64,000 nucleotides of DNA from assembly GCA_036785325.1 (NCBI GenBank), contig JAXIVH010000024.1:3554831-3618830 (forward strand), in the 5' to 3' direction. The DNA is from Urophycis tenuis (taxonomy: Eukaryota; Chordata; Actinopteri; Gadiformes; Phycidae). Shown here one piece after another: positions 1 through 26,631 of the stretch (positions within the stretch are counted from its first letter, which is position 1; each line of letters opens with the position of its first letter). The notes under the pieces are model-generated. The model was not told where the DNA came from. It worked only from the letters and a program-made list of their open reading frames with translations, and made no database searches. A program made the translations under genes and the position numbers.

Positions 1-156
1 TGTGTGCAAGCATCATCCACACCCTCAGAGCGTACTTCTTCTACCGCTGTGGACACCATCAGCCAGGAGCGGGCTTGTCTGTGTCCTGAGAAAGCAGACA
101 TGTTGATTTTTCTGAAGAAAAACTTAAAGGAAAGTATGTATGTAGCAGAACATTAG
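1..156 (+). mobile_element. hAT transposase C-terminal fragment (BED/hAT type)
   Basis: Frame 1 is open from the first base to a TAG at 154-156. It encodes the end of a hAT-family dimerisation domain: the stretch STPSERTSSTAVDTISQER followed by PEKADMLIFLKKNL matches the usual hAT C-terminal signature (SER-x-FS-x-AG then PE-x-x-x-x-LxFLxKNL). The normal SERVFSTAG core reads SERTSSTAV, so key positions are altered. The N-terminal part lies outside the window. It is probably a decaying copy and not a domesticated gene, but the upstream part cannot be seen. Confidence 0.8.
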
Positions 157-424
157 ATTGATTTGAAACTTGTTTGCAAGTGTTCTTTTGCACTGAAAAT
201 TTTGTTTATTTTTTTCTGTAAGAAAACAGCTTGGAGTGGGAAATTACCAAAGCTGAAAAATAAAACTGAAAATCTGTACAATGTGCAATGTAATTTTCTT
301 TTTGTTATCTTATCTTATAAAATTGGTATCGAAAAAAATATAATTTAGGAACCGGTATCGAAGTGAAGGTATCGGTATCGGTACCGGTATCGAAAATTTT
401 GCATTGTCAGGAGAAGCCTAGTGG
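157..424. other. AT-rich tail of the hAT element with ggtatcg repeats
   Basis: No gene seen. Bases 349-398 repeat the words accggtatcg and ggtatcg several times; this is probably the 3' part of the hAT element that ends in the preceding reading frame. The conserved unit of the small-gene cluster starts shortly after, near 426. Confidence 0.45.
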
Positions 425-524
425 TTACGAAGTTTTACTGGAAGGTTCTTGGTTCTTGGTTTAAACGACAATTTCCACTGTAGGAATGCTTGAGCAAGAT
501 ACCTGATACATGCTTAGTAATGCA

Positions 525-892
525 GACCACGTTTACACATAGCAGGGTATTCTGGAAAACGGCTATTTTCTCCTCCTCGTTTATGAAAATAATTGTGTTT
601 ACACCAATGATAGAAACAGCCGGCAAAGGGTGTCACGAACACTTCAAGCAAACAGGTGGCCAATCAAAAAATGCCAAATGAACGACTCAAAACGACAGAC
701 CAACGTGTCACAATGCAAAAACGCCGGTTTCCCTATTTACATGCAACCGCGAAACCGGAGTTTTCCAAAATCTCCACTTTGCTCGGAGTTTTTAGAAATA
801 ATCGTTTTCTCTGATGAAAACTGAGTTTTCGTGTAAATGAGAGGCCAAACCGCATGGAAATATCTGCGTTTTCCCATCGTGTAAACGGGGCC
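525..892. mobile_element. Non-autonomous TIR element (MITE), inserted in unit A
   Basis: The ends are imperfect inverted repeats: GACCACGTTTACAC at the left and GTGTAAACGGGGCC at the right (12 of 14 positions match when inverted). It is flanked by gca at 522-524 and 893-895. The sister unit at 5763-7122 has the empty site, with a single gca in the same context. A related copy lies at about 39516-39890. No coding capacity. Family not assigned; a 3-bp duplication fits Harbinger-like elements but the target is not the usual TWA. Confidence 0.75.
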
Positions 893-983
893 GCAATCTC
901 ATAAGAAAAGAGCATGAGTCACTGGATAAAAGTATTTGCCAAATTACTTGTAATTGCTAATTGGCAATGTGCCTACATATTGA

Positions 984-1131
984 GGTCAACAGGGGGCATT
1001 AATTAGTCAATTGAAAGAGTTGACATTGAAGGAGTTAACAATCCTTTAAAAGAAGCACAGTTGTACCTCAGAGGTATTGGTTTGTTGGCCTTGGAGGACA
1101 GGGTGTTTAGCAGTACTGTGAACAAAGCACC
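984..1131 (+). promoter_or_regulatory. Promoter of copy 1 (mutated E-box, TATA-like box)
   Basis: A TATA-like box ctttaaaag lies at 1044-1052, followed about 80 bp later by the start codon. The position that holds CAGGTG in the other three copies reads CAGGGG here (990-995), so the E-box is lost. The words gtcaattgaaag and ggagttaac between the two sites are shared with copy 4 and partly with copies 2 and 3. Confidence 0.55.
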
Positions 1132-1893
1132 ATGGTTGGACGTCACGAAAGCTCATTGAGGTAAGCTGTCTGTTCTGTTGACCCTTAAATGTAATGAACC
1201 TAAACTATTTTTCTAGCTGCCTGACTCAAACCTTCCTGATTATTTTATCAGGTTAATATGCATCACATGTCTGATTGGAGGAGTCATTTCACTACCAGTG
1301 ATGGGTAAATTTGTCTTTGTAAAACTTGATAATTGCCATTTTCAGTCAATAGTCTGGGTCCTGCTCAAATGTTCTTGTCCTTTGCAGGGTTTGGCTCAAA
1401 TAATCCTTCCCCAGCATGGAGTGACTTCAGTAGTCCTGGCTCTGCATATTGGGTGGATCAAGACGCCTTGGTGTCTGCTTCTGGCAGCACACCGCAATAT
1501 GCCAGCGGAACAGCGATGCAGCACTACAGTGACTTGAATCATGGTGGTGTCTACTCAAACAATGACCCCTACACTGCTGCTGGATACTCTGGCTGGGTCA
1601 AGAACGGTGGTATGGACTCTGGTAGCGACGCTTACTACCCTGCCTCAGAGTTCCTGACTTACACGGGCAAAGACATGGAGAAGAGTCCGGAGATGGAGGA
1701 GCCGGTGTTGAGCGACGTCTCTGACCTGGATCCGGTGTACCACTTCGGTTCCAGGTCACGCTACCAGCAAGGCAGAAAAGTCTTCTCCCTAAGCCGCTAC
1801 ATGCCCGGAGAGGTCATGGACATGGCCATTCCAGTCTCCCATGGTAAAGGCGAACCAGTTGGTCCAAGACAACCTATGAAGGCTGGCTACTGA
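1132..1893 (+). CDS. Small secreted Ser/Tyr/Gly-rich protein, copy 1 (195 aa)
   Basis: Family not recognised. Three exons: 1132-1160, 1252-1304 and 1388-1893, with intron phases 2 and 1, all with GT-AG ends. Exons 1 and 2 give a short polar N-terminus (MVGRHESSLR) followed by the hydrophobic run LICITCLIGGVISLPV, a likely secretion signal. Exon 3 encodes the mature part, rich in Ser, Tyr, Gly and Asp without cysteine: GGVYSNNDPYTAAGYSGW near the middle, then EEPVLSDVSDLDPVYHF and SRSRYQQGRKVF, ending in Gly-Tyr-stop. A poly(A) signal AATAAA lies 30 bp past the stop (1923-1928). The compact TATA gene with a secretion signal in a tandem cluster suggests a highly expressed secreted or structural product, perhaps of the egg. 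This is inference. It differs from copy 4 at only a few residues (for example GSNN against GSKN). Confidence 0.8.
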
Positions 1894-2143
1894 TCAATTG
1901 AAGTGTCTAATGGCTGTACATGAATAAATCTTTTCATTTGAAATTGGTTTCCTTTGACTTAATTACAGGATTTTTAAGATTAGTAAGGTATTGTTTCTCT
2001 AATGCTGAAACTGTATTATCCTGGATACAACTAACTCTTGGGTATTGTCGGTGTGGTAGCATATTTGTTAACCAAAAGCCACAGAGCTCTCTGCAAATAT
2101 CCAATTCCAAGGAGGACGGTAAGTGATGTGGGAAGGCCTGTTA

Positions 2144-2639
2144 CCTAAATGGCTGACAATTCTCCTGAAGCCTAGCCTACAGTTGGCTGTTATTGAGCAC
2201 ACAATTGGCGTATCAGGACATGGCTTGACGACTTAAGACTTGAGGTTTGTCTACGCTCACAGTACTCCCATGTTGCTTAATTTCTGTTTATGCTTCAAAA
2301 CACTGTCTGGGCCAAGACTTTCAGCGCCACAAGATGTTGAACATTGTGACAACTATTTTTAAGAGCTGTCATTTACACAGCTAAAGATGAATGCCATTGG
2401 CTAGATGCAGAACAAATATGCTTTTAATTTGCATCAAAGAGGACACTAGTGACTAAGATATCCCAGCCAAAAGGTTTAGGTTTATACACCCCGATGTAGG
2501 CATCCTTGAGCTAGGTTCCCTATCCCGGCTTCATAAATAACATGTACCTAAAAAAAATGTTGTACACAATGGATACAACCACTGCTAAATCAGCTAATAG
2601 TGATTGCAAATAGACAATATGGCTGCTGATGAAGGTTAA
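2144..2639. other. Spacer between copies 1 and 2
   Basis: No gene or repeat that I can name. It contains ordinary AT-rich sequence with short homologies to the other spacers of the cluster. Confidence 0.5.
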
Positions 2640-2780
2640 CAGGTGAGGTTAATCAGTCATCAATTGAAAGGGAGTTAAGAATCCTTTAAAATAATCACTG
2701 TTGTTTCTCAAAGATACTAGTTTGTAGCGCCTGGAAGATTGCTTTGTAGCATGAATCCTTGCAACTTTCAACACAGTAAC
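2640..2780 (+). promoter_or_regulatory. Promoter of copy 2 (CAGGTG E-box, TATA-like box)
   Basis: An E-box CAGGTG at 2640-2645 lies 45 bp upstream of a TATA-like tttaaaat at 2685-2692. The intervening ggttaatcag and caattgaaag are shared with copy 3 and copies 1/4. CAGGTG is the class of E-box bound by FIGLA in fish and mammal oocyte genes, which is known biology; its use here is inference. Confidence 0.6.
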
Positions 2781-3347
2781 ATGAATGGCCCTTGTGATCT
2801 TTATTTGAGGTAATGTCCATTACTGACACAAAATAATGAAACTGAAAAATTGCTGCTTGAATTGTACATGTTATTCCATTCTCAGGTCAACCTTGATATT
2901 GTGTCTGATTGGAGGTATATTCCCACTACCAGTAGACAAAGGTAAAGCTTGCCCTTGCCTTGCTATCCTTTTCTTAAATGACCTAAAGAAGCAATAACTT
3001 CAAAAAAATGTGAAGGGCAACGTTAATGTGTCATTCCTTCACCAGCATTGAGTGACTTGAGCAGTCCGGGCTCTGCTCATACCAATGTTGGTAAAAACAG
3101 CTTGGTGTACACTTCTGGCAGCACTTTGCCAGATGGCTATAGCGGAGGAGGGCCTCTGACTGGGTCCCAGCAAAGCAGAAACTCAAACACTGGGGGTGTA
3201 GTCTACAACCCAATCCCAGAGGGTCGTGAGGATCACTACCTGGAGGAGAACCCTGAGCTGTTTGTGTGGATTGATGTTAATGACCTGGAGCCGGGCTTGT
3301 CGTTCAGCTACCAGCAAGGCAGACATGTCTTCATCCGAGCCAGCTAA
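2781..3347 (+). CDS. Small secreted protein, divergent short copy 2 (128 aa)
   Basis: Same three-exon layout as its neighbours: 2781-2809, 2886-2941 and 3046-3347, intron phases 2 and 1. An in-frame upstream ATG at 2751 would add 10 residues; I chose 2781 because exon 1 is then 29 nt as in copies 1, 3 and 4. The signal-like segment is TLILCLIGGIFPLPV. Exon 3 keeps the opening LSDLSSPGSA and the conserved SYQQGRHVFI core but lacks most of the Tyr-rich middle, and it stops right after that core, so the PGEVMD tail is missing. The frame is open and the splice sites are intact, so it may be a functional, faster-evolving paralogue and not a pseudogene. Poly(A) signal at 3490-3495. Confidence 0.7.
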
Positions 3348-3495
3348 TCTCCTGGATAGGTCTTGTCAACACCACACCCCCCCCTCTCCTCCAGCCAGGC
3401 CAACCACTGGGCACCTGAAATCTTTCATTTTAAACTCTACTTTAGCACCAGACTCTTTCCATGCACTTTTTTACTTTTTGGCTGTAATCAATAAA

Positions 3496-4242
3496 TCTTC
3501 TTGTTTTAAATGTGCCTCCAATATTTTAATACTGAATCTTGTCCAGTGTTGCCGAAGCTGCTTTAGGCATTGCAGTGCTGCAGTTATAGCCTCTAAACTG
3601 TTAATAATGGTGATCAAGAAGGTCCTCTTGGGTTATTGATGGCAAATCCGTAAATCTCTCTACATTGGGTTGATGGCAGCTGCGCTCTTAAACCCTGGTC
3701 CTCCAGCTACCACAATGCTGCACTGTGACAGTACCTCCATGAGTGTCAGGCTAACACTCTGGCCATTAACCCAAATTAAGGCAGGCATTGGGGTTGGAGC
3801 CAGTGTTACTGAGGCTTGGATAGTGGCGTTTACCTAGAGGAACATTACCTTGGTTTAACCAGCGAAGTGGGTAAGGGAATTCAAATTCATAAACGTTGGA
3901 AAGGCCACTTATCTAAACCCTTGGATGGACAAGCATGTGATTTTCCTTTTTGATTATTTTTTGTCCACTTTGAAGTTGCTTCAATGAGATCTAGGCTTTG
4001 AACAATGTGCATGACTTGAATCAGGAATCATGCTCATCGGCCAGTATGTTGTTGTATAGGGATTCAGAGTTTTTTGTCCTTCAGTGACATTCATTGGTAT
4101 AAATCAAAAACTATAGACCTTAGAGGTTAGCTAACAGCTGAATATGAATGAAATACCATGCTCTGTAGACTCCACATAAACGAAGTAACCACAGCCTATT
4201 AGCATAATTGCTAATAGCCAATGCCCTTCAGATTAAGCTCAA
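3496..4242. other. Spacer between copies 2 and 3
   Basis: No gene seen. The segment after the poly(A) site (about 3538-3590, gttgccgaagctgc and onward) resembles the downstream flanks of copy 3 (about 5245) and of the remnant at 7300, so part of it belongs to the ancestral duplicated unit. Confidence 0.5.
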
Positions 4243-4352
4243 CAGGTGTGGTTAATCAGGCTTCTAATGAAAGTTAGATAACAATCCTTTAAATGTACCA
4301 TAGTTACTTCTCAGAGGAACTGTGTGTGTTGCAGTCCCCTAAAAAAAGTAAC
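4243..4352 (+). promoter_or_regulatory. Promoter of copy 3 (CAGGTG E-box, TATA-like box)
   Basis: CAGGTG at 4243-4248 and TATA-like ctttaaat at 4287-4294, 45 bp apart as in copy 2, with the shared ggttaatcagg word directly after the E-box. Confidence 0.6.
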
Positions 4353-5133
4353 ATGGTTGGTCATTGTGAATTTGCTGTGGGGTAAGATGTCTGTTATGTT
4401 GACCCTTAACTGTGTTGACTTGAAACTATGTTTTCTAACTGCCTTTACTCATATGCCTACTTTTAGGTTAACATGGCTTTTGTGCCTGATGGGAGAAATA
4501 TTGTCATTACCAGTAAAAAAAGGTACCACTTGGCACGGTAAGCATTTTCTCAGTAAAGGGTAATCATTTGGATCATGATCATTATTTTCCTTTTTTGTAG
4601 GTTTTGGCTCAAACAATCCTTCCCTAGCATGGAGTGATTTCAGAAATCCTGGCTTTCCTACAGTTGGTGAAGACGCCTTGGTATTTAATTCTGGCAGCAA
4701 AGCGCAACACTACAGCGGAACCGCACCTTCAGCTTGGTCCCAGCCGTACAGTGACATGAATGATGGCGGTGTCTACTCAAACCATGACTCCTTCATGGAT
4801 GCTGGAGACTCTGGCTGGTTTAAGACTGGTGGTGTGGACTCTGGTAGCGACGCTTACTACCCTGTCCTAGAGGGTCTTGAAGGCAACACTGAGGTGTTCC
4901 TGAGTTCCAAAGACCTAAAGGACGAGGAGCCAGTGTTGAGCGACAGCTCTCACCTGGAGCCGGTCTCTTCATTCAGTTCCAGGTCAAGCTACCAGCATGG
5001 CAGACATGTCTTAATCCAGAGCCACTACACCCCTGGAGAGGTCATGGACCCTGCTCCTGCCATGCCAATCTCTGCAGGCAAACCAGCTGTTCCACAATGG
5101 CCCGGAGAAGCATCGTTTAAATCTGGCTACTGA
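4353..5133 (+). CDS. Small secreted Ser/Tyr/Gly-rich protein, copy 3 (210 aa)
   Basis: Three exons: 4353-4381, 4467-4537 and 4601-5133, intron phases 2 and 1. The hydrophobic segment LTWLLCLMGEILSLPV is the likely secretion signal. Exon 2 has two possible in-frame donors: the cognate one after 4522 (gtacca, weak) and a better one after 4537 (gtaagc), which adds five residues. I used the second. Exon 3 encodes FGSNNPSLAWSDF, then HYSGTAPSAWSQPYSDMNDG, GVYSNHDSFMDAGDSGWFK, EEPVLSDSSHLEPV, SSRSSYQHGRHVL and a Pro-rich tail ending in Gly-Tyr. It has no cysteine in the mature part. It is the most complete of the diverged paralogues. Poly(A) signal at 5186-5191. Confidence 0.8.
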
Positions 5134-5335
5134 TCAACTCCAATGTTTTAATGTCTAATGTGACCTTGTACAATTGCTGCCGATGAATAAATCTTGCTTT
5201 TTGAGGTCTAACTATATTGCCTTGGGGTGTGGTTGTTCAGATGGTTAGCAATACTGAAGATGTGCTTGGAGCATTGTGCTGCTGCAGTTGCTTGCCTAAC
5301 CTAGTGCAACATTTTCCCTATGCCTGGACTTGAAG

Positions 5336-5473
5336 GGTAAATGGGCATTTGGCAGACTCTTTTGTCCAAAGCGACGTGCATCAGTACATTTGTGGGGTTG
5401 GAGGGGGATCGAACCGCCGACCCTACGGTGGGTGGCCGACCTGCATACTCTACTCACTGGGCTAATGCTGCCC
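5336..5473 (-). mobile_element. tRNA-derived SINE, minus orientation
   Basis: Read on the minus strand it has an A-box-like TTAGCCCAGTGAGTAGA, a B-box GGTTCGATCCC, and the common fish SINE 3' segment CGCTTTGGACAAAAG followed by GTCTGCCAAATG. It is the same family as the copy at 14004-14181, sharing CCGTAGGGTCGGCGGTTCG. Confidence 0.8.
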
Positions 5474-5762
5474 TCCTTAATGTAACAATGAAAGGTAATT
5501 GGCATAGACATTTTGCAGAGTGCCCAGCAACACTGGGTACACTGGGCAATCTCTTCAGGGGGTTAATGCCTCTTTGACACTTGGCTTGAGACTCACAAGT
5601 TTGCTTAATTGATACCTGCATAAGAACTTTTGGGCTAGGATATAATGGGTATATCACAAATTAAATATTTACTTAACTTTATTGAAGTCTAGCCATTGTG
5701 ACGGGTGTTTCAGTACCATATTTATGAACATCTGCCAATCCCTTGGTGAAAGATCAAGATGG
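5474..5762. other. Spacer before duplication unit B
   Basis: No gene seen. Ordinary AT-rich sequence between the SINE and the second duplication unit. Confidence 0.5.
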
Positions 5763-5966
5763 GTTGGTGGTTAGGAAGTTTTACTGGAAGGTTCTTGGTT
5801 TAAACAGGCATTTCCACTGTAGGAATGCTTGAGCAAGATACCTGATACATGCTTAATAATGCAATCCCATAGAAAATAGCAGTGATGAGTCACTGGATAA
5901 AGAAGTATTTGCCAAATTACTTATTAGTAATTGCTAATTGTCAATGTGCCTGCACATTGAGGTCAA

Positions 5967-6108
5967 CAGGTGGCATTAATTAGTCAATTGAAAGAGTTGA
6001 CATTGAAGGAGTTAACAATCCTTTAAAAGAAGCACAGTTGTACCTCAGATGTATTGGTTTGTTGGCCTTGGAGGACAGGGTGTTTAGCAGTACTGTGAAC
6101 AAAGCACC
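5967..6108 (+). promoter_or_regulatory. Promoter of copy 4 (CAGGTG E-box, TATA-like box)
   Basis: CAGGTG at 5967-5972; TATA-like ctttaaaaga at 6021-6030. The 55-bp spacing matches copy 1 and is 10 bp (about one helical turn) longer than in copies 2 and 3. Confidence 0.6.
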
Positions 6109-6870
6109 ATGGTTGGACGTCAAGAAAGCTCATTGAGGTAAGCTGTCTGTTCTGTTGACCCTTAAATGTAATGAACCTAAACTATTTTTCTAGCTGCCTG
6201 ACTCAAACCTTCCTGATTATTTTATCAGGTTAATATGCATCACATGTCTGATTGGAGGAGTCATTTCACTACCAGTGATGGGTAAATTTGTCTTTGTAAA
6301 ACTTGATAATTGCCATTTTCAGTCAATAGTCTGGGTCCTGCTCAAATGTTCTTGTCCTTTGCAGGGTTTGGCTCAAAGAATCCTTCCCCAGCATGGAGTG
6401 ACTTCAGTAGTCCTGGCTCTGCATATTGGGTTGATCAAGACGCCTTGGTGTCTGCTTCTGGCAGCACACCGCAATATGCCAGCGGAACAGCGATGCAGCA
6501 TTACAGTGACCTGTATGATGGCGGTGTCTATTCAAACGATGACTCCTACACTGCTGCTGGATACTCTGGCTGGGTCAAGAACGGTGGTATGGACTCTGGT
6601 AGCGACGCTTACTACCCTGCCTCAGAGTTCCTGACTTACACGGGCAAAGACATGGAGAAGAGTTCGGAGATGGAGGAGCCGGTGTTGAGCGACGTCTCTG
6701 ACCTGGATCCGGTGTACCACTTCAGTTCCAGGTCACGCTACCAGCAAGGCAGAAAAGTCTTCTCCCTAAGCCGCTACATGCCCGGAGAGGTCATGGACAT
6801 GGCCATTCCAGTCTCCCATGGTAAAGGCGAACCAGTTGGTCCAAGACAACCTATGAAGGCTGGCTACTGA
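6109..6870 (+). CDS. Small secreted Ser/Tyr/Gly-rich protein, copy 4 (195 aa)
   Basis: Near-identical twin of copy 1. Exons 6109-6137, 6229-6281 and 6365-6870, intron phases 2 and 1. The signal-like segment is the same LICITCLIGGVISLPV. In exon 3 the few changes are concentrated in the Tyr-rich middle (DLYDGGVYSNDDSYTAAG against DLNHGGVYSNNDPYTAAG) while SRSRYQQGRKVF and the PGEVMDMAIPV tail are unchanged. Poly(A) signal at 6900-6905. No reaction or partner can be assigned from sequence. Confidence 0.8.
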
Positions 6871-7184
6871 TCAAATGAAGTGTCTAATGGCTGTACATGA
6901 ATAAATCTTTTCATTTGAAATTGGTTTCCTTTGCCTTGATGACAGGATTAGTAAGGTATTGTTTCTCTAATATTGAAACTATATTATCCTGGATACAACT
7001 CTTGGGTATTGCAAGTCTGTAATAGCATATTTGCTTGATGACCGAAAGCCACAGGGCTCTCAGCAAATGTCCAATACAAGGAGGACTGCAAACGGCAAGT
7101 GATGTTGGAAGGCCAGTTACACCTCCTGCCATGCGTCACCAATAACTGCAAGCCAGGTGTTTCAAGACTGCCTCCACAGGCATT

Positions 7185-7350
7185 CTCTAGTGATGGCTAC
7201 TGATCAACCAATGTCTGCAATTTCATACAGCAAAGGAAAGAGGTGTACACAAATGAAGCTTTTCAACGTCTGGTGCAGTTTAATCAATACAGCTGGGTTG
7301 TGTTGCTGAAGATGTGCTTCTGCATTTGGTGCTTTATGCTAGCCCGAGTA
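7185..7350 (+). pseudogene. Remnant of a fifth copy (3' end only)
   Basis: The words ggctactgatcaa (7195-7207) match the Gly-Tyr-stop end of copies 1, 3 and 4, and the following gttgctgaagatgtgcttc (about 7302-7320) matches the downstream flank of copy 3. No exon 1, exon 2 or body of exon 3 can be found upstream, so only the tail of a former unit survives. Confidence 0.4.
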
Positions 7351-8400
7351 ATAGTATCTTCCTGCTTTGCGCCATTGCACAAGTGCTGTGTTTCAAAGGG
7401 TGAAGGTATGCAAATCAAGTGAGTGAATTGGATGTAATTGAAAATGTAGGTTATAGGCCACTAGCGTATAACCTAGTTGAGGACATTACTTCTTTGTGTT
7501 TGAGTGCTCCGGTTGGGTTATGATTATCCGGTGTTGCATTTCACACAACTTTGCTTTATTTTTCAAAGGTGTCTAGTCAGCAATTTCTGTATATCAAGCC
7601 AAGTACAATCTTCCACCATGTCTGCCCAGCTGATAACCCCCTCCAACACAGGCGGCTTCAGACCTGAGCCAAAGGTCAGGAGCCGCATATATGAATACAC
7701 TATTCAACATTAACCTTTAGTTTCTTTGTGGTGCAGATGTTCCCTGTGGATAAATCACACCACTGCACCACTTCCCTCAGCCTCCAAGTTGGCAAAGCCC
7801 CTTGGACTTTAAAGCCAAGGAGAGTTTCAAGCACACAAAACTAGTATGGGATGTGTGGTTTAAAAAACCAAGACAAATAGTTATAGAAAAGAAACTTCCA
7901 AAAATAATCACAGTGAAGACTGGATTTTGACTGATCAAATCCTTTTCAGAGAATTAGACTTGTCACACGGGTGAACTGTAAGCAATATTTTCTTCTCCAA
8001 GATGCAGCAATATACTGCTAAAATAAATACGTTCATGGAAAAACAAAACCGACACTAGCACGCCTAGCACATGCCTGAGGTGAGGCTAAACCTTTGCAAC
8101 AGCTTGAAGGTTATGTCGCTGAATCAACCATAGTGGTGCTGTGAAAGCCCTTACACAAAGCTACCCGTAAGCCCTTTATGATTACACAAAGTTACAAGGG
8201 TGGTGTTCAAAACACAGGATCTCATGTTTTCATCAATGCTGTGCGGGTCATTGTAGCTGGGAATGCTATTTGTTGGGTTTATTAAGAAAACATTGACAGC
8301 TGAGTCCTGTGATTACTGACGTTCCTCTGGCTTACTGGGATGTACAAACAGACAGAGGGAGGGGAAAGTGGGACACACATACGCACACAAACACACACAC
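7351..8400. other. Gap between the small-gene cluster and rnf123
   Basis: No further rnf123 exon is visible on the minus strand. An ATG in good context at 7618 opens a short frame (MSAQLITPSNTGGFRPEPK) ending at a possible donor (gtcagg), but I see no partner exon and do not call it. The minus strand from 8400 starts with a short GT-rich run that includes the rnf123 intron donor. Confidence 0.5.
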
Positions 8401-25493
<17,093 letters not shown>

Positions 25494-25527
25494 TGTGTCT
25501 GCTGTTAGACCCCCCACCCATGCACCG
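25494..25527 (-). promoter_or_regulatory. rnf123: rnf123 5' leader with overlapping upstream ATG
   Basis: An acceptor (TTGTTGTTGTCCCCAG) precedes 25527 on the minus strand, so the first coding exon probably runs 25412-25527. The leader contains an ATG at 25519-25521 that is out of frame with the chosen start at 25491-25493 and open through the end of the exon. I chose 25493 because MSSKEGGTALTRRNYRLASD aligns with the known RNF123 N-terminus. Confidence 0.55.
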
Positions 25528-25607
25528 CTGGGGACAACAACAACTTATTTTAAGATCTTCATCTGAAATGTAATGGCCACTCCCCCCACCCCACCCATGC
25601 ACTTCTA

Positions 25608-25722
25608 CCACCACAGACAACACATCAAAAAACAACAACACCACAAACAACACAACAAATAACACACAACAACAGCAATAACAAACAACACACCAAAAAC
25701 AACAATAGCAAAATATTATCAA
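25608..25722. repeat. ACAACA-rich low-complexity tract
   Basis: Run of acaac and aacaaca words in the first intron of rnf123, upstream of the coding start. Confidence 0.7.
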
Positions 25723-26509
25723 CAATCAACAACTCGGTGACAATCGAGAGGAAATGACCGAAGATGGAATAGAAAACGTCGATTCAACAATCAATCAAGT
25801 CTGATTGTGAACATATTCAATTTGAGAGCAGCACACTGATGATGCAACGGTTACAATACAAGTCATCAACTAACCCAGGCTTCTAGTAAAGCACACACAT
25901 TGCACGTGTTAAATGTGGGACCTATTTACATCATATGTCATCAGTGAGACCTATGAATAGTAGTGGCTGGACTGGACAGCAATAAAGCTACAGTTGTGTA
26001 AAGTTCAGCAACAACAACGTAATATGAGTGAGCACGTCAGCAGAGACAACTCATTCTTACATTCACACTCTTGCCGGGAACTCGGTTTTACATTTCAAAC
26101 TAAACTGACCCACATGTGGTATATCCACATAGGCGGGCTCATCTTGGTTACATCTTATGTTAAAGTATTTCTGTATCTGTCTGGACAGCTGCGTTCAACT
26201 TCTCCACTGACTCGAGCCATTCGGGTCTACTGACAACAGCGGATGTGTCCAAACAACTCATTCCAACAGTTTGAATGATGGACAGCAGCTTAGTGACCAG
26301 TGTGATGGGCTCACTCAGTACAACACAACGAGAGGGAGCTAGGCTATCCGTGCAGCTCCTCACATAGCTGCATCCAATCCTCAGCTGCTGTCACCTGGAA
26401 CGCACTCGCCTGACATTATGAAGGCATTGTGAATGTGTAATGAACACACTTTTAACGCCAGACTATTTGCCATAAATGTGAATGTAATTTATTAGTACTG
26501 CAAATCTCC

Positions 26510-26545
26510 ATTGCATTGCATCGCATTGCATTGCATTGGATTGCA
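26510..26545. repeat. Short GCATT repeat
   Basis: Tandem attgcattgcatcgcattgc of 5-bp units within the likely first rnf123 intron. Confidence 0.7.
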
Positions 26546-26631
26546 AGTGGCAGCATAGCATCACTAGCTAGCTGGCTAAAGTGACTCAGTGGACAACAAC
26601 ACCGAGATGCCATGGCAATAACAACACTTAC

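Larger units (their letters stand above)
426..2143 (+). repeat. Segmental duplication unit A (with copy 1)
   Basis: This block is nearly identical to 5763-7122 from about 400 bp upstream of the TATA-like box to about 250 bp past the poly(A) signal. The main difference is a 368-bp insertion at 525-892 present only here. Introns and flanks are as alike as the exons, which points to a recent duplication or gene conversion of the whole unit. Confidence 0.85.
5763..7122 (+). repeat. Segmental duplication unit B (with copy 4)
   Basis: Near-identical to 426-2143 without the 368-bp insertion. It keeps the CAGGTG E-box that unit A has lost, so it is closer to the ancestral state at that site. Confidence 0.85.

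Noticed and set aside
490..824. Short frames upstream of copy 1
   Set aside because: They lie within the MITE at 525-892 and have no coding features.
7504..7713. Small + strand gene at 7618 (MSAQLITPSNTGG...)
   Set aside because: Good start context and a possible donor, but no second exon, no homology I recognise, and no promoter like that of the cluster.
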